The position numbers were made by a program, and so were the translations under genes. The notes below the pieces were generated by a model. It was not told the origin of the DNA, ran no database searches, and saw only the letters and a program-made list of their open reading frames with translations. From contig JAIXQR010000002.1 of NCBI GenBank assembly GCA_027485645.1, forward strand, positions 62,001 to 126,000: DNA of 64,000 nucleotides, written 5' to 3'. Source of the DNA: a bacterium (GTDB lineage Bacteria; Armatimonadota; Fimbriimonadia; Fimbriimonadales; Fimbriimonadaceae). Below, in pieces: positions 15,246 through 23,732 of the stretch (positions are counted from its first letter, which is position 1; each line of letters opens with the position of its first letter).

Positions 15246-16154
15246 TTACGGCTTTTCGGATTGCTTGGCTTCGGCGAGGAGGCTCTTGATGTCGATGATG
15301 GTGCCGCTGCCGCTGCTGACGGTTGGCAACTTGCCATCCCACTTTTCGATCCAAGCCTGGGCAACAACGAGCGAACCGCCGGCTACCTTTAGGGCTTGGG
15401 CGTTCAGCTTTGCCGACTCGGCTCGACCCTGGGCACGAGCGACTTCGGTTTGTCGCTGAAGCTGCGCCTGCATGAGGACGTACTTCTGCTTTTCCGCTTC
15501 CTGCTGGGCAACCTGCTTTGCTTCGATGGCTCGGTTGAATTCCTCCGAGAACGCGAAGTTCGTGATGCTCAAGCCGCTTGGTTCGACCAAGATGTTGTAC
15601 GGAGACAGTCGCGTCGTGATGTCCTGCTCGACTTGGCCCTTGACCTGGGCTCGGTTCTTGATGAGGTCCTCGGCGGTGTACTTAGCCGTGACCACCTTGA
15701 TGGACTCTTGTACGGCCGGATCAATGATTCGGCTCTTGTATTGGTCGCCGACCTGCTTGTAGAGCTCGTCAATCTTGTCCGGATCAACGCGAAAGTTGAG
15801 TGCGACTTTCGTCGTGACCGTCTGAAGGTCTCGCGAAGCGGCGGTTGCTTCGGATTCTTCCTTCTGCGTTCGAACTTCTAGCAGGACGACGGCATCCACG
15901 CCGGGCCGAATGAAGTGAATTCCTTCGGCAAGGTTGCCCTTCACCGCACCGAATTCAAGCCGAACACCTCGGTAACCAGCGGGGATTTGCACCACGGTAG
16001 TGCCAGCAAATCCTCCCACGATCATGAGGAGAGAGATGATGACCATGACTCCTGGAAGCGGTCCAAGTTTCTTGCCTTCAGGTGAGGCACCCTTGGCTGC
16101 ACCAAGGGCTAGACCCGCAATCAGCAAAATGACGCCTAGAACAGTAATTCCCAT
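15246..16154 (-). CDS. SPFH/prohibitin-family membrane protein
   Basis: A 302-aa band-7 protein. The N-terminus has two hydrophobic segments (about 2-19 and 35-57), then the SPFH domain starting with VVQIPAGYRGVRLEFG. Features are the prohibitin-like EGIHFIRP, LQTVTTKVALNFRVDP and YNILVEPSGLSITNFAFS, followed by a coiled coil with QQEAEKQKYVLMQAQLQRQ. SPFH proteins form large membrane ring or cage assemblies and often modulate membrane proteases. ATG 16154 precedes the first hydrophobic segment; the frame continues 14 codons further without support. It is a single-gene transcript with its own terminator. Confidence 0.9.
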   Translation of the reverse strand: MGITVLGVILLIAGLALGAAKGASPEGKKLGPLPGVMVIISLLMIVGGFAGTTVVQIPAGYRGVRLEFGAVKGNLAEGIHFIRPGVDAVVLLEVRTQKEESEATAASRDLQTVTTKVALNFRVDPDKIDELYKQVGDQYKSRIIDPAVQESIKVVTAKYTAEDLIKNRAQVKGQVEQDITTRLSPYNILVEPSGLSITNFAFSEEFNRAIEAKQVAQQEAEKQKYVLMQAQLQRQTEVARAQGRAESAKLNAQALKVAGGSLVVAQAWIEKWDGKLPTVSSGSGTIIDIKSLLAEAKQSEKP

Positions 16155-16237
16155 GTTTCGTCTTAGAGTAACGCAGTCCGTGGGAATAGGTTGCAATTCT
16201 GGTCACAGCGGACTAGAGGCGCGGGTAAAACAACGGA

Positions 16238-16816
16238 ATGTCGCGTGTGGAAGAACTCAACGCAATCGTTTCCTCTTTGGACCTGAACCAGCATCCTTTC
16301 TATCAGGCTTGGCGGGCAGGCACCCTCTCCAAGGAGATCCTTTCGGACTATGCCGTGGAGTACGGACGATTTGTTGGAACGATCGCTCAGGGCTGGGAAA
16401 CGTTGGGCGAGGCCCACTATGCTGAAGAAGAGCGAGAGCACGAAGTGCTTTGGGCTGATTTCAAGGGCGAACTCGGAGCAACCGGCGTCAGCTCGCGACC
16501 ACACACCGACGTTCTCGTAACGGCGGCCGAGCGATTCTTCTCCGTTAAGCCGGAAGCGATGGGAGCACTTTACGCTTTCGAAGCTCAGCAGCCGTACACC
16601 GCGCAGAGCAAGCTCGAAGGACTCGAGGAGCACTACACGATGTCGGACAAGGCGAAGGAGTACTTCCGCATTCATGCCCTCGACGTGAACGAAGTCGAAG
16701 ACCTGAAGAAGCACGTGGAAACCCTCAGCGATGCAGAGTTTGCCCGAGCTAAGACGGCTTGCCACGTTGTCTGCGCATCCATGTGGTCCGCGCTCGACGG
16801 CGTTTACTACGCCTAA
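16238..16816 (+). CDS. TenA/CADD-like heme-oxygenase-fold enzyme
   Basis: A 192-aa all-helical protein of the TENA/PqqC/CADD superfamily. The N-terminus (LNQHPFYQAWRAGTLSKEIL) is typical. Candidate metal ligands are spread as in CADD: EEEREHEVLW, FEAQQPYTAQSK and YFRIHALDVNEVED, an E..H..E..H..D pattern consistent with a dinuclear iron or manganese site. CADD itself makes p-aminobenzoate from tyrosine by self-sacrifice; whether this one does, or acts in thiamin or other cofactor chemistry, cannot be told. No thiamin or folate gene is adjacent. Confidence 0.8.
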   Translation: MSRVEELNAIVSSLDLNQHPFYQAWRAGTLSKEILSDYAVEYGRFVGTIAQGWETLGEAHYAEEEREHEVLWADFKGELGATGVSSRPHTDVLVTAAERFFSVKPEAMGALYAFEAQQPYTAQSKLEGLEEHYTMSDKAKEYFRIHALDVNEVEDLKKHVETLSDAEFARAKTACHVVCASMWSALDGVYYA

Positions 16817-17781
16817 TCTTTTTTCCAGCTTGCCAACGGCGACCAATCCTCTACTCGATAGAGGGTGGCCGCCGTTGGTTCTTTATCGCCCTCGTAGCCA
16901 ACGATAAACTGTCCCACGCGGCGAGCGAATGAGCTCTCTCGCAAAGTTCCGACGACCGCGGTTTCGGCATTGATGATTCGAGGAGAGGGGCCTTTCTCTA
17001 GGATGAACGCGGGAGTTTCATCGTCGAGGAACCGAATTGGGCGGCGCGATTCGAAGAGGAGCTGTCTCGCTCCGGTCGTGAGGTTCAGCCGCGACGCGGT
17101 GTACGTTCCACTTTCACTTTGTTCGATGGCATTGCCATTTGCGGTGAGGCTCACCAAGCGGGTGCCGAGCCGCTTGAAGTCCCACGCGCTTGCGCCAGAG
17201 TTCCACGAGGCAATTCCCCACTCGTTTGGCTTCTGGATTGGAACGGTCAGCTTTCCGCTGATGGTGAATAGCATCGAGTCAATCCCGAGGCTAGCGGGAG
17301 AGTTGCCGGGTAGCCGGGCAAGGAGCTTTGGCTTCGGGTTTGCCGAAGTCAGGTCAACTTCGACGAGGCATTCCAGCCACGCTTTCCCGGAGTCATCCAC
17401 CCATCGGGGAATGAAGTAGGTTCTGGTGCCGAGTCGCTTGGCTCCGGTGAGAAAGCGCGCTTGGCGGTCTCGCTTCGCGGCGATGGTCGCGCGGATTTCC
17501 TCTTTTGTAAAAATGCGGGGCGAGACGGAGATGTCTTCGAGTCGGCTGGATCGGACCAACTTTTTGGCCCGAACCGTCAGCCCTCGATCATCCCAAACCG
17601 CCCAATGATCGTCCCGCCGAAAAGCGATGCTCAGCGGTTCGGTATCAATGGCGTCTTTCACGGGCTGCCGGATGACTTTGCCGGCATCACGCACGATGAA
17701 CATATCACGGTAGTAAGATAGTTCTGGTTTCGGCGTGTTCTGAGAAGCGGTTAGGCAAAGGGCAAGCAGTACTCCGGGCAC
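16813..17781 (-). CDS. Secreted hypothetical protein, beta-propeller-like
   Basis: A 322-aa protein from the GTG at 17781, chosen because GGAGG sits 6 nt upstream and a signal peptide (PGVLLALCLTASQNT) follows at once. The body alternates short beta strands with DDG, TANGN and SGTYTAS-like turns, reminiscent of a degenerate propeller, and has no recognised catalytic motif. Probably periplasmic. It converges with the TenA-like gene (4-nt overlap) and is divergent from the small zinc-binding gene, whose frame begins at the adjacent base. Confidence 0.65.
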   Translation of the reverse strand: MPGVLLALCLTASQNTPKPELSYYRDMFIVRDAGKVIRQPVKDAIDTEPLSIAFRRDDHWAVWDDRGLTVRAKKLVRSSRLEDISVSPRIFTKEEIRATIAAKRDRQARFLTGAKRLGTRTYFIPRWVDDSGKAWLECLVEVDLTSANPKPKLLARLPGNSPASLGIDSMLFTISGKLTVPIQKPNEWGIASWNSGASAWDFKRLGTRLVSLTANGNAIEQSESGTYTASRLNLTTGARQLLFESRRPIRFLDDETPAFILEKGPSPRIINAETAVVGTLRESSFARRVGQFIVGYEGDKEPTAATLYRVEDWSPLASWKKD

Positions 17782-17799
17782 GTGGGACCTCCGAAAACA

Positions 17800-17985
17800 G
17801 TGTACTGCCGAGATTGCCACCGGTTTGATTTAGAAAAAGAACGATGCCTTGATCAGAAGGTGAACCCTCCATCTTGGTCGTCGGCGGTTGAGGTAGCCAA
17901 CGTGCTGGGCGTGCGCTGCATTTGCCCGTTTAACGACTTTCGTGAGCGGTTAATCCTTTCGAGGAAACCTCCAGAGCAAAAGTAG
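17800..17985 (+). CDS. Small cysteine-rich protein (possible zinc site)
   Basis: A 61-aa product starting at GTG 17800 (an upstream GTG at 17782 would add six residues). It has CRDCHRF near the start, a single Cys in KERCLDQ, then VRCICPF, so five cysteines in a spacing compatible with a small zinc ribbon. The end is basic (SRKPPEQK). I do not recognise the family. It lies 15 nt upstream of the C4 zinc-ribbon gene on the same strand and probably shares its transcript. No clear Shine-Dalgarno sequence. Confidence 0.5.
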   Translation: MYCRDCHRFDLEKERCLDQKVNPPSWSSAVEVANVLGVRCICPFNDFRERLILSRKPPEQK

Positions 17986-18000
17986 CGGTACATTCTGGGC

Positions 18001-18714
18001 ATGGCTTCGGCCGAACTCATGCGTCTTTGGAAGCTCCACGAAATAGATTCGGAGCTACTCGATATTCGGCGAAAAGCCGCCAACTTCAATCCGGGCAAAG
18101 ATATCCAAGCTCGAATTACCGAGTTGGAAGCCTTGGATGCGACGATTGGTGCCAAGTATCGCAACTTGCACACAGAGCAACTGGACTTGGAACTTAGCGT
18201 CAAAACCCTCCAGGACCGCCTTAAGAAGGTGGACAAAGAGATGTACGGCGGGTCGGTGACTTCCAGCAAAGAAGTCGCCAATCTTGAAAAGGAGATTTTT
18301 GCCACCAAGAAGCAGATCTCGGACACCGAGGAGCGGCTCCTGGTCATCATGGATGAGATCGGGCCAGCGAAGACTGAAGCGCAAAAGATTACGGATGAGC
18401 TCGAAGTCCGGAAGAAGCAGTATGCGGCGGCACGCAAAGAGGCAGTTGCCCTCAAGACCCAGCTCGAGACGCGATACGCGGAGCTGAACAAAGCGCGCCC
18501 CGACGCGGCACGAATTATTCCGGCAACGATGATGTCCAAATACGAGAACATCCGCGCCAAGCACGGAACGGCAATGGCGGCGCTAAAAGGACAGAACTGC
18601 GGCGGGTGCGGAACCGTCCAATCCGAGCGCATCATTCTGAGTGCGCGTGACGATAAGACGGTTGTATGCGAATCTTGCCATCGAATCCTGTACTTTTCCG
18701 AAGGCATTCTTTAG
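18001..18714 (+). CDS. Coiled-coil protein with C-terminal C4 zinc ribbon (CT398/DUF164 type)
   Basis: A 237-aa protein with a long helical coiled-coil hairpin (about 5-185, rich in E/K/L heptads such as NLEKEIFATKKQISDTEERL). A C-terminal zinc ribbon has CGGCG and CESCH about 25 residues apart. The family is widespread in bacteria, often near dinB-like or RNase H genes; Chlamydia CT398 (CdsZ) interacts with sigma-54 and type III secretion parts, but a general function is unsettled. Start ATG 18001. The next gene begins 49 nt before this one ends. Confidence 0.85.
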   Translation: MASAELMRLWKLHEIDSELLDIRRKAANFNPGKDIQARITELEALDATIGAKYRNLHTEQLDLELSVKTLQDRLKKVDKEMYGGSVTSSKEVANLEKEIFATKKQISDTEERLLVIMDEIGPAKTEAQKITDELEVRKKQYAAARKEAVALKTQLETRYAELNKARPDAARIIPATMMSKYENIRAKHGTAMAALKGQNCGGCGTVQSERIILSARDDKTVVCESCHRILYFSEGIL

Positions 18715-19466
18715 CCTTCGCTGGCATCTTGGCGGTCGGGCTCGGCCCGATGTCGGGTTGTGCACGGTTTCCGACGAACGGCGTTGGCGAGTTTTCGCGG
18801 ATCAGTTTTCGGCTTCGCGTCACCGGGAACATCAACGACGCTACCGATGACTCACCGCTGACGCAGTACATCTACATCATCGCGCTTCGCGTTCTGACCA
18901 CGGATACAACACCGCCAACGGGAGCGCCGATTCCGGTTCTGGGAGATAACTCCCCGAACGGATTTGTTGCAGGTTCGCCCACTCATTTTGTACTTTACGA
19001 TCCGACTCGCCCGAGTCAGCCGCTGGTGCTCAACAAGTTCAATCCTGGCCCGACGGCAGGTGATCCGACGAACGAAATTAACCTGGCTTCATGGTTTGAT
19101 ACTTCGGCGACGCGCGGTCGAATCGTGAACTACACGTTGCCGGGGGACGGCGATCGGCGAGAGTTGCGGTTTGATATCTTTGCAAACCAGCTTGCCGATT
19201 CAGACGCCGCGGCCGCAAACCTGCGACGAATTCAGGTGAATTTTCTAACTATGAACCGCTTGGCAACAACCTCGGGATCGCGAGTTTGGGATGCCCTCGG
19301 AAACTCGCTGAACCCCGGCGAAGTGAACACGTTTGTCACGGTTGACCTTCGATCGAACGTCACGGTGGACAACCGGCTCGGTGTCGAGCCGCAGAACGAC
19401 ACCGTCGGAGCGAACGATCCCGACGTGGATATATCTGATTTCAGTATTGAAGTCCAACGTCCGTAA
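18666..19466 (+). CDS. Putative lipoprotein, unknown function
   Basis: A 266-aa protein with a long signal sequence (hydrophobic SLAFAGILAVGLG then MSGC), so likely lipidated on the cysteine near residue 32. The mature part is rich in D/N/T/P and looks like a secreted beta-sandwich domain, without recognised motifs. The ATG at 18666 lies inside the 3' end of the zinc-ribbon gene (49-nt overlap in another frame). An alternative ATG at 18750 would remove the signal peptide, so the long form is preferred. The overlap suggests translational coupling. Confidence 0.65.
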   Translation: MRILPSNPVLFRRHSLAFAGILAVGLGPMSGCARFPTNGVGEFSRISFRLRVTGNINDATDDSPLTQYIYIIALRVLTTDTTPPTGAPIPVLGDNSPNGFVAGSPTHFVLYDPTRPSQPLVLNKFNPGPTAGDPTNEINLASWFDTSATRGRIVNYTLPGDGDRRELRFDIFANQLADSDAAAANLRRIQVNFLTMNRLATTSGSRVWDALGNSLNPGEVNTFVTVDLRSNVTVDNRLGVEPQNDTVGANDPDVDISDFSIEVQRP

Positions 19467-19474
19467 AGATTGGG

Positions 19475-20131
19475 ATGAAGTCGTTCGATGCTCCGGAAGC
19501 GGCGGCCTATGACGCGCGGATCCGCCGCGTTGTGCCCGGCTACGACGTTTTGCAACAGGCCGTTTCTCATTTCGCCCTAGAACTTGGGGCCAGCCGGCTG
19601 CTTTGTAGCGGCGCCGGGACCGGGGCGGAAGCAATCGAAATCGCGGCCAAGCTGCCAACGGCAGAGATCGAAGCCACGGAGCCGTCCGAGCACATGCGCG
19701 CGCTGGGGAAAGGAAGGACTTCTGGACTCGCCAATGTGACTTGGGTTGACGAGCCAACGGGAAAGTTTGAACTTGTCACCTCGGTACTGGTCGGGCATTT
19801 TGTTTCGGATCAACTCTTGCACAGCTATTTTTCTGAGCTGGGAGAGCGGACCAGGGACGGCGGCACACTTCTTTTCGCTGTCATGGCGGCTCCCACCTCG
19901 GAAGCAGAAGGCGCGGAGTGGACTCATCACCTTGCGACAAAGCTAAACCAACCGGCGGATTACGACGGTCGGCTTGAACGGGCAGAAGAGACCTACCGAA
20001 CACTGGGTGAGAACGTGATCCTGCGTCCGATTTCTGCCTATGAGGAAGCGGCAGATAAAGCCGGTTTCGAGTTCCAGCAAATCTTCTTTCGAAGACCGAT
20101 GATTCACGGCTTGGTTTATCGCAAGTCGTAG
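19475..20131 (+). CDS. Class I SAM-dependent methyltransferase
   Basis: A 218-aa Rossmann-fold methyltransferase. The SAM-binding loop appears as LLCSGAGTGAEAIEIA (motif I), then IEATEPSEHM (motif II acidic residue) and FELVTSVLVGHFV. The N-terminal FDAPEAAAYDARIRRVVPGYDVL resembles the CmoA/UbiE-like lead-in. The substrate is not evident. It follows the lipoprotein gene by 8 nt and precedes the TPR gene by 25 nt, so it may be part of the same transcript. Confidence 0.8.
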   Translation: MKSFDAPEAAAYDARIRRVVPGYDVLQQAVSHFALELGASRLLCSGAGTGAEAIEIAAKLPTAEIEATEPSEHMRALGKGRTSGLANVTWVDEPTGKFELVTSVLVGHFVSDQLLHSYFSELGERTRDGGTLLFAVMAAPTSEAEGAEWTHHLATKLNQPADYDGRLERAEETYRTLGENVILRPISAYEEAADKAGFEFQQIFFRRPMIHGLVYRKS

Positions 20132-20156
20132 CGGTCGGCGAGTACAATCGTGATCA

Positions 20157-21989
20157 ATGAAAATCGCCGTTCTGCCCTTCAATACCGCCGAAGGGACTAA
20201 GCCTGCGTACGGTCGCCAGTTTGCCCAATTCACGGCAGAGCAACTCCGAAATGTTGCCGAGGCCGAAATCAACTCGGTAAACCTGCTCACGCAGATCGAA
20301 CAAGACGGTGTTCAGAGAACCGCCTACGCCAACCTTGGCGATGTCCTTTTGCCATACGAACAGTTGAAAGAGCTGTTCGAGCAGGCACAGGTTGACTTTG
20401 TTCAAGACGGAACCCTGTCGCTGACCGACGAAACCTTCTCGCTGGTCCTGCGATACCACGCGAAGGGCACGATTGAGCCGGTTTTCCAGGAAGAAGTTTC
20501 GTTCCCGAAAGCCGAGCTTTTTGAGCGACTGCGCTGGATTCTGTCCAAGCAGGCCGAGTACTCGGAAGCAACGATGCCGGAAGGATTCTCCGCCGAGTCG
20601 CTGCAGTTCGGAACCGAAGATCCAGAAGTCTTCCTTGCGTTCCTCGAAGGCTTTGACGCGCTCAACTACGTTTCGCAGTCCGAAGGCGCAGTTGTTCAGG
20701 AGTTCAATCCACAGCTTCCGCTCGACGCGCTGGTTGAAGCGTTCGACAAGGACCGCAACTTCGTTGGCGTGTACCAACTTTTGGTCCAGTTCGCCCGAGC
20801 TTGTGCCAACTTCCGCATCGGCAACTTCGAGATGCTGGAAGAAGCTCTGAAGAAAGCAGTCGAACTGAACCCGAACGACTTCCTTGGCTACTTCGGACTT
20901 GGCGATCTGTACCAACAGGTCGGCATGATGGATCAGGCGGCGAACTCGTTCGAAAAGGCTATTCAGCGGAACGACACGGACCCTGGTCTTTACAACCGCC
21001 TCGGTGTGACGCAGATGCAAATGAACATGCCGGTGAACGCCGAGCGGAACTTTGCAAAGGCGCTTGAGCTTGAAGGTCCAGACAAGCCATCGGCCGACTA
21101 CCTTGCGGCGGTACTACAGCAGTCCGGACGGGACCACGAGATTCCGGCAATTTGGAAGGGCATCATCGACGGAGATGCTCAGAACGGTCAGGCGCACGCG
21201 AAGTATGCGGTCAGCTTGATCAACGCGGGCAAGAAGGAAGACGGCGAGCGAGCGTTCGAGACCGGACTTGAGGTTGTTGAAGACAACACGGTTATCAAGC
21301 GCTATTACGCGCCGTACCTTGCCGGTAACGATGATCTCGACCGAGCAATGGATTTCTACGAGGACGTTCTCGACGTCGCTCCGAACGACGTTCCAACGCT
21401 GGTCGAATACGCACAGACGCTTGAGAAGGCAGACCGAGCCTTCGAAGTTCCGCGAGTTCTGAAGGACATTCTTTCCAGCAATCCAGACCCGAACACCCGG
21501 GCGGAAGTGCTGGCTAAGTTGATCGAACTCGAACAGCCAAAGCGAGCCGAGAACGTGGAAGCTGCCCGAGCCAAGCTAGAGCAGGAAGATTATCAGGGCG
21601 CGATCCGAGACCTCAAGCCACTTCGAAACTGGCTGGCGGATTACTGGAAGCTTTGGGCTCTGTTGAGCACTGCCTACAACCGAGTTGGCCAGTTCTCGGA
21701 CGCCGAGGATTCGGCCGTTCGACTCATCGAGTTGTATCCAGGATGCGAGCCAGCTTATGGCGAACTTGTTCAGGCGCTAAACGGTCAAGATCGCAGCGAG
21801 GAAGCGTATAACATCATGCGACAGGTCGCGGCGGCAAATCCGTCGTCTTTGCCGATTCACCTAAACTTTGGTTTGGCGGCGGCGGCGGCCGGACACAACG
21901 ATGAAGCACGAGCCCTCGCGAAATCAATCCGTGATGCCATCGGACCGAATGAAGAGCTCGAACCCATCCTTGCCGAAATCGAGCGCTAA
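20157..21989 (+). CDS. Large TPR-repeat protein
   Basis: A 610-aa protein. The first about 130 residues are a distinct alpha/beta domain opening with KIAVLPFNTAEGTKPAYGRQ, similar to the N-terminal module of adenylate-cyclase-like TPR proteins. The rest consists of tetratricopeptide repeats, e.g. NPNDFLGYFGLGDLYQQVG, DPGLYNRLGVTQMQMN and DYWKLWALLSTAYNRVGQ. No signal peptide or membrane helix, so cytoplasmic and probably a protein-protein scaffold. Its end overlaps the following membrane-protein gene, which suggests a functional unit with the HTTM operon downstream. Confidence 0.8.
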   Translation: MKIAVLPFNTAEGTKPAYGRQFAQFTAEQLRNVAEAEINSVNLLTQIEQDGVQRTAYANLGDVLLPYEQLKELFEQAQVDFVQDGTLSLTDETFSLVLRYHAKGTIEPVFQEEVSFPKAELFERLRWILSKQAEYSEATMPEGFSAESLQFGTEDPEVFLAFLEGFDALNYVSQSEGAVVQEFNPQLPLDALVEAFDKDRNFVGVYQLLVQFARACANFRIGNFEMLEEALKKAVELNPNDFLGYFGLGDLYQQVGMMDQAANSFEKAIQRNDTDPGLYNRLGVTQMQMNMPVNAERNFAKALELEGPDKPSADYLAAVLQQSGRDHEIPAIWKGIIDGDAQNGQAHAKYAVSLINAGKKEDGERAFETGLEVVEDNTVIKRYYAPYLAGNDDLDRAMDFYEDVLDVAPNDVPTLVEYAQTLEKADRAFEVPRVLKDILSSNPDPNTRAEVLAKLIELEQPKRAENVEAARAKLEQEDYQGAIRDLKPLRNWLADYWKLWALLSTAYNRVGQFSDAEDSAVRLIELYPGCEPAYGELVQALNGQDRSEEAYNIMRQVAAANPSSLPIHLNFGLAAAAAGHNDEARALAKSIRDAIGPNEELEPILAEIER

Positions 21990-22593
21990 GACTGGCGTCG
22001 TTGCTGAGGCCCCAAAAACTGCCGGGTGGATCAAGATTTTTGTCTTGTTCCACCTGCTTTGCATCACGGCTTGGTCACTGCCTAATCGCTTGGATTCCTT
22101 AGGTGCCACGGCGCGCCCGACGGGAACCGATATCTTGCTCGTGGAGAACCAGCGGCGGATCAAGCCGCTACTCCCGGTGCGGGCCTATTTGTTCACCACG
22201 GGCTTTTGGCAGTACTGGGACATGTTTGCGCCGAACCCTTCGCAACGCGACTTTTATGGCGATGCGATTGTGGAGTACGCAAACGGGAAGAAGGAAACGT
22301 ACCAATATCCGCGGATGTACCTTTTGCCCATCATGGAGAAGTATCCGGCCGAGCGGTACCGAAAGTTCTACGAGCGGGCCCACCTCGAGCAGAACCCGTT
22401 TATCTGGTCTGTCTTTGCTCAGCGCATTGCTCGGGTGATGGACAAGTACCAGGGTAACCCACCGAAACTCGTTCGCTTGCGTCGAAACTGGCGAGACGTT
22501 GCGGCGCCGGGTAAGCCGCAGATTAAGGAGTATTCGAGCTACGAGTACTTCCGGTATCAGGTGCGTCGAGAAGACTTGGAGCAACCGAAGTGA
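21901..22593 (+). CDS. Membrane protein, probable HTTM partner
   Basis: A protein of up to 230 aa with one N-terminal membrane segment (about 43-60, IKIFVLFHLLCITAWSLP) and a soluble C-terminal region containing YWDMFAPNPSQRDFYGDA and several basic residues. Such short proteins commonly precede HTTM-domain genes. The start is ambiguous (ATG 21901, 21934 or 21949), all inside the TPR gene in another frame. The stop TGA overlaps the ATG of the HTTM gene. Confidence 0.65.
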   Translation: MKHEPSRNQSVMPSDRMKSSNPSLPKSSAKTGVVAEAPKTAGWIKIFVLFHLLCITAWSLPNRLDSLGATARPTGTDILLVENQRRIKPLLPVRAYLFTTGFWQYWDMFAPNPSQRDFYGDAIVEYANGKKETYQYPRMYLLPIMEKYPAERYRKFYERAHLEQNPFIWSVFAQRIARVMDKYQGNPPKLVRLRRNWRDVAAPGKPQIKEYSSYEYFRYQVRREDLEQPK

Positions 22594-23732
22594 TGCCATT
22601 TGTGAAATCGATAGACAGATGGTTTTTCGGTCATGGTTCGCCCACCGCCCTCGGCCTGATCCGAATTGCGCTCGGACTTGTATGCGTTCTCAACCTAGCG
22701 ATGATGTTTGGGCAATGGCGAGACTGGTTCAGCGAGTCTGGCTTTCATCCCGCTTGGTTTTCGGAAGCGTTCTTGGGGCACGCAGATCAGGCCGGGGAAC
22801 TTGTCTTTGCGCGGCCAAACCTCTATGCGCTTTCGAACTCGGACGCTTGGAGTTTGATCCTGTTTGGGACGACTTTTGTGCTGGCGGTGCTGTTGACGAT
22901 CGGCTTGTGGACCAAGCCAGTGAGCATCGCGTTTGCCATCCTCGTGGTCTCGATGCACCATCGGTCGCCGGTGATCTTGCACGGTGGCGACACGATCCTT
23001 CGTTGCTTAGTGCTGTACCTGGCGATGTCGCCTTGTGGTCAAGCGTGCTCGGTTGATCGCTTGCGAGATATCTGGGCCGGGCGGATTTCGCGGGAGCCGG
23101 CGGTCGCTCCCTTGTGGAGTCAGCGCTTGATCAGTTACAACGTGTCGCTGGTTTACTTCACCACGGTTTGGCTAAAGACCGGAGGGAATTTGTGGCGAGA
23201 CGGGTTAGCGACCTGGTATCCGAATCGACTGCAGGAGTTTGAGAGGTTCCCGCTTCCACCGTTCTTGCTCGAAGTGCCAATGGTCAAGCTTACGACTTAC
23301 GGAACGTTGTTTGTCGAGTTTGCGATGGTGACGCTGGTTTATCACAAGCCGTTTCGAAAGTACATTTTATCGGCGGCGGTTTTGATGCACCTCTTCATTG
23401 AGTACAGCATGAACATTCCGCTGTTCGCGTTCATCATGATCCTCAGCTACCTCAGCTTCTTTGAAGGGGAGGAGATTGACGCTTGGGCGAAGCAGGTGGG
23501 CGAAAAGTTTTCTAAGCTGCGGGTCACACTTCCGATTGGTAAATCGGTCGCACAGACGACGGTTGACACGCTAGGCGCGATGGATCCATTTCACTTGGTG
23601 ACCTACGTGGAATCAGACGAAGAGCCAACGAAGGGGATGCTCAGGGCCAGTGCGGTTCGGAGCGTTGGTGCCTGGGGATTCGCCTGGTTACCCGGGCTCT
23701 GGAAGCGCGTGATTACGGGAGGGGGACGATGA
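22593..23732 (+). CDS. HTTM-domain membrane protein (gamma-carboxylase-like)
   Basis: A 379-aa polytopic protein of the HTTM (horizontally transferred transmembrane) family, which shares its fold with vitamin-K-dependent gamma-glutamyl carboxylase. Visible features are the N-terminal GLIRIALG, SILH-like SPVILHGGDTILR, several helices and a histidine-containing VLMHLFIEYSMNIP near the end of the membrane domain. Bacterial members are largely uncharacterised; carboxylation has been proposed but not shown generally. ATG 22593 overlaps the upstream stop codon, and the 3' end overlaps the next gene by 4 nt, so all are coupled. Confidence 0.8.
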   Translation: MPFVKSIDRWFFGHGSPTALGLIRIALGLVCVLNLAMMFGQWRDWFSESGFHPAWFSEAFLGHADQAGELVFARPNLYALSNSDAWSLILFGTTFVLAVLLTIGLWTKPVSIAFAILVVSMHHRSPVILHGGDTILRCLVLYLAMSPCGQACSVDRLRDIWAGRISREPAVAPLWSQRLISYNVSLVYFTTVWLKTGGNLWRDGLATWYPNRLQEFERFPLPPFLLEVPMVKLTTYGTLFVEFAMVTLVYHKPFRKYILSAAVLMHLFIEYSMNIPLFAFIMILSYLSFFEGEEIDAWAKQVGEKFSKLRVTLPIGKSVAQTTVDTLGAMDPFHLVTYVESDEEPTKGMLRASAVRSVGAWGFAWLPGLWKRVITGGGR

